7,254 nucleotides of DNA, from positions 1 through 7,254 of the forward strand of contig CAISQQ010000219.1 of the NCBI GenBank assembly GCA_903887655.1, written 5' to 3'. Made by a program: the position numbers and the translations under genes. Source of the DNA: an uncultured Burkholderiales bacterium (GTDB lineage: Bacteria > Pseudomonadota > Gammaproteobacteria > Burkholderiales > Burkholderiaceae_C). This document shows positions 7,017 through 7,254 of the stretch, piece by piece. Numbering within the stretch: the first letter of the stretch is position 1; each line of letters begins with the position of its first letter. Under the pieces are notes generated by a model that had not been told where the DNA came from, made no database searches, and saw only the letters and a list, made by a program, of their open reading frames with translations.

Positions 7017-7254
7017 GATCGGTGGTCCTGGGGCGTTGGGCCCTTGGGCCGGCGCGGGCTGTCTTGCGAGGTCCAGCGCTCGAGGATCAGGCACATGGCC
7101 ACGCTCACCACCATGGCAAAAAGAATATTGAGCTTCAAAGGCCAAGCGACCGTCAGGCATGCCGCGATGCTCGCCAGCACCGCCACCAAGCCACGTTGGG
7201 GGGTGTTGATCATTTTGCAAGTCAAACCCACCAGCGCCAAAATACCTGCAAAAC
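7013..7254 (-). CDS. azlC: AzlC-family branched-chain amino acid permease, C-terminal part only
   Basis: Only the last 80 residues are in the window; the N-terminus lies beyond the right edge. The frame is open to the edge and stops with TGA at 7013-7015. The fragment has two hydrophobic segments, FAGILALVGL near the start of the fragment and roughly RGLVAVLASIAACLTVAWPL into LNILFAMVVSVAMCLIL, then a polar tail rich in Pro, Arg and Ser. This matches the end of AzlC proteins, whose last membrane helices are followed by a short cytoplasmic tail. The assignment leans on the overlapping AzlD partner as much as on the fragment itself. AzlC would form the main transport subunit. Confidence 0.75.
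   Translation of the reverse strand, partial: FAGILALVGLTCKMINTPQRGLVAVLASIAACLTVAWPLKLNILFAMVVSVAMCLILERWTSQDSPRRPKGPTPQDHRS

Noticed and set aside
6657..7220. 187-codon version of azlD starting at 7220
   Set aside because: The extra N-terminal residues overlap azlC out of frame and look non-coding; the 119-residue form starting at the ATGA overlap matches the family length.
1..7254. A new defence, mobile or biosynthetic system
   Set aside because: All sizeable genes are recognised housekeeping or transport families apart from the desaturase, which is itself a known family. No spacer arrays, recombinases, toxin-like pairs or tRNA-bordered islands are visible.

Overview
The window is about 7.3 kb of compact bacterial chromosome, nearly all of it core metabolism. 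Protein sequences and gene order suggest a betaproteobacterium of the order Burkholderiales, most likely Comamonadaceae. This rests on recollection of pgk-pyk-fba-purC clusters in that group, not on a search.

Layout, using plus-strand coordinates. purC (SAICAR synthase) lies at 1-731 on the minus strand and its C-terminus runs off the left edge. A 251-base spacer with a GT-rich 8-base tandem repeat follows. fba (class II fructose-bisphosphate aldolase, 983-2047) and pyk (pyruvate kinase, 2132-3583) are both on the minus strand, so transcription runs pyk, then fba, then purC. A 472-base divergent intergenic region (3584-4055) separates pyk from a plus-strand membrane fatty acid desaturase (4056-5147). 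The desaturase converges on pgk (phosphoglycerate kinase, 5314-6507, minus). Between them sits a strong bidirectional intrinsic terminator followed by four copies of a 7-base tandem repeat. Upstream of pgk on the minus strand are azlD (6657-7016) and the C-terminal end of a probable azlC (7013-7254, cut by the right edge), which overlap by four bases. Together they encode a putative branched-chain amino acid exporter.

How the genes work together. Pgk, Fba and Pyk are central glycolytic or gluconeogenic enzymes, and PurC belongs to purine synthesis. The desaturase is the gene that does not fit: an oxygen-dependent di-iron membrane enzyme inserted in the opposite orientation between pgk and pyk. 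It has its own candidate promoter and shares a terminator with pgk, so pgk and pyk probably cannot share an ordinary transcript here.

I see no RNA genes, CRISPR arrays, insertion sequences, prophage or defence genes, and no convincing new multi-gene system. The non-routine signals are the desaturase insertion, the repeat and terminator structure at 5208-5284, and the repeat tract after fba.
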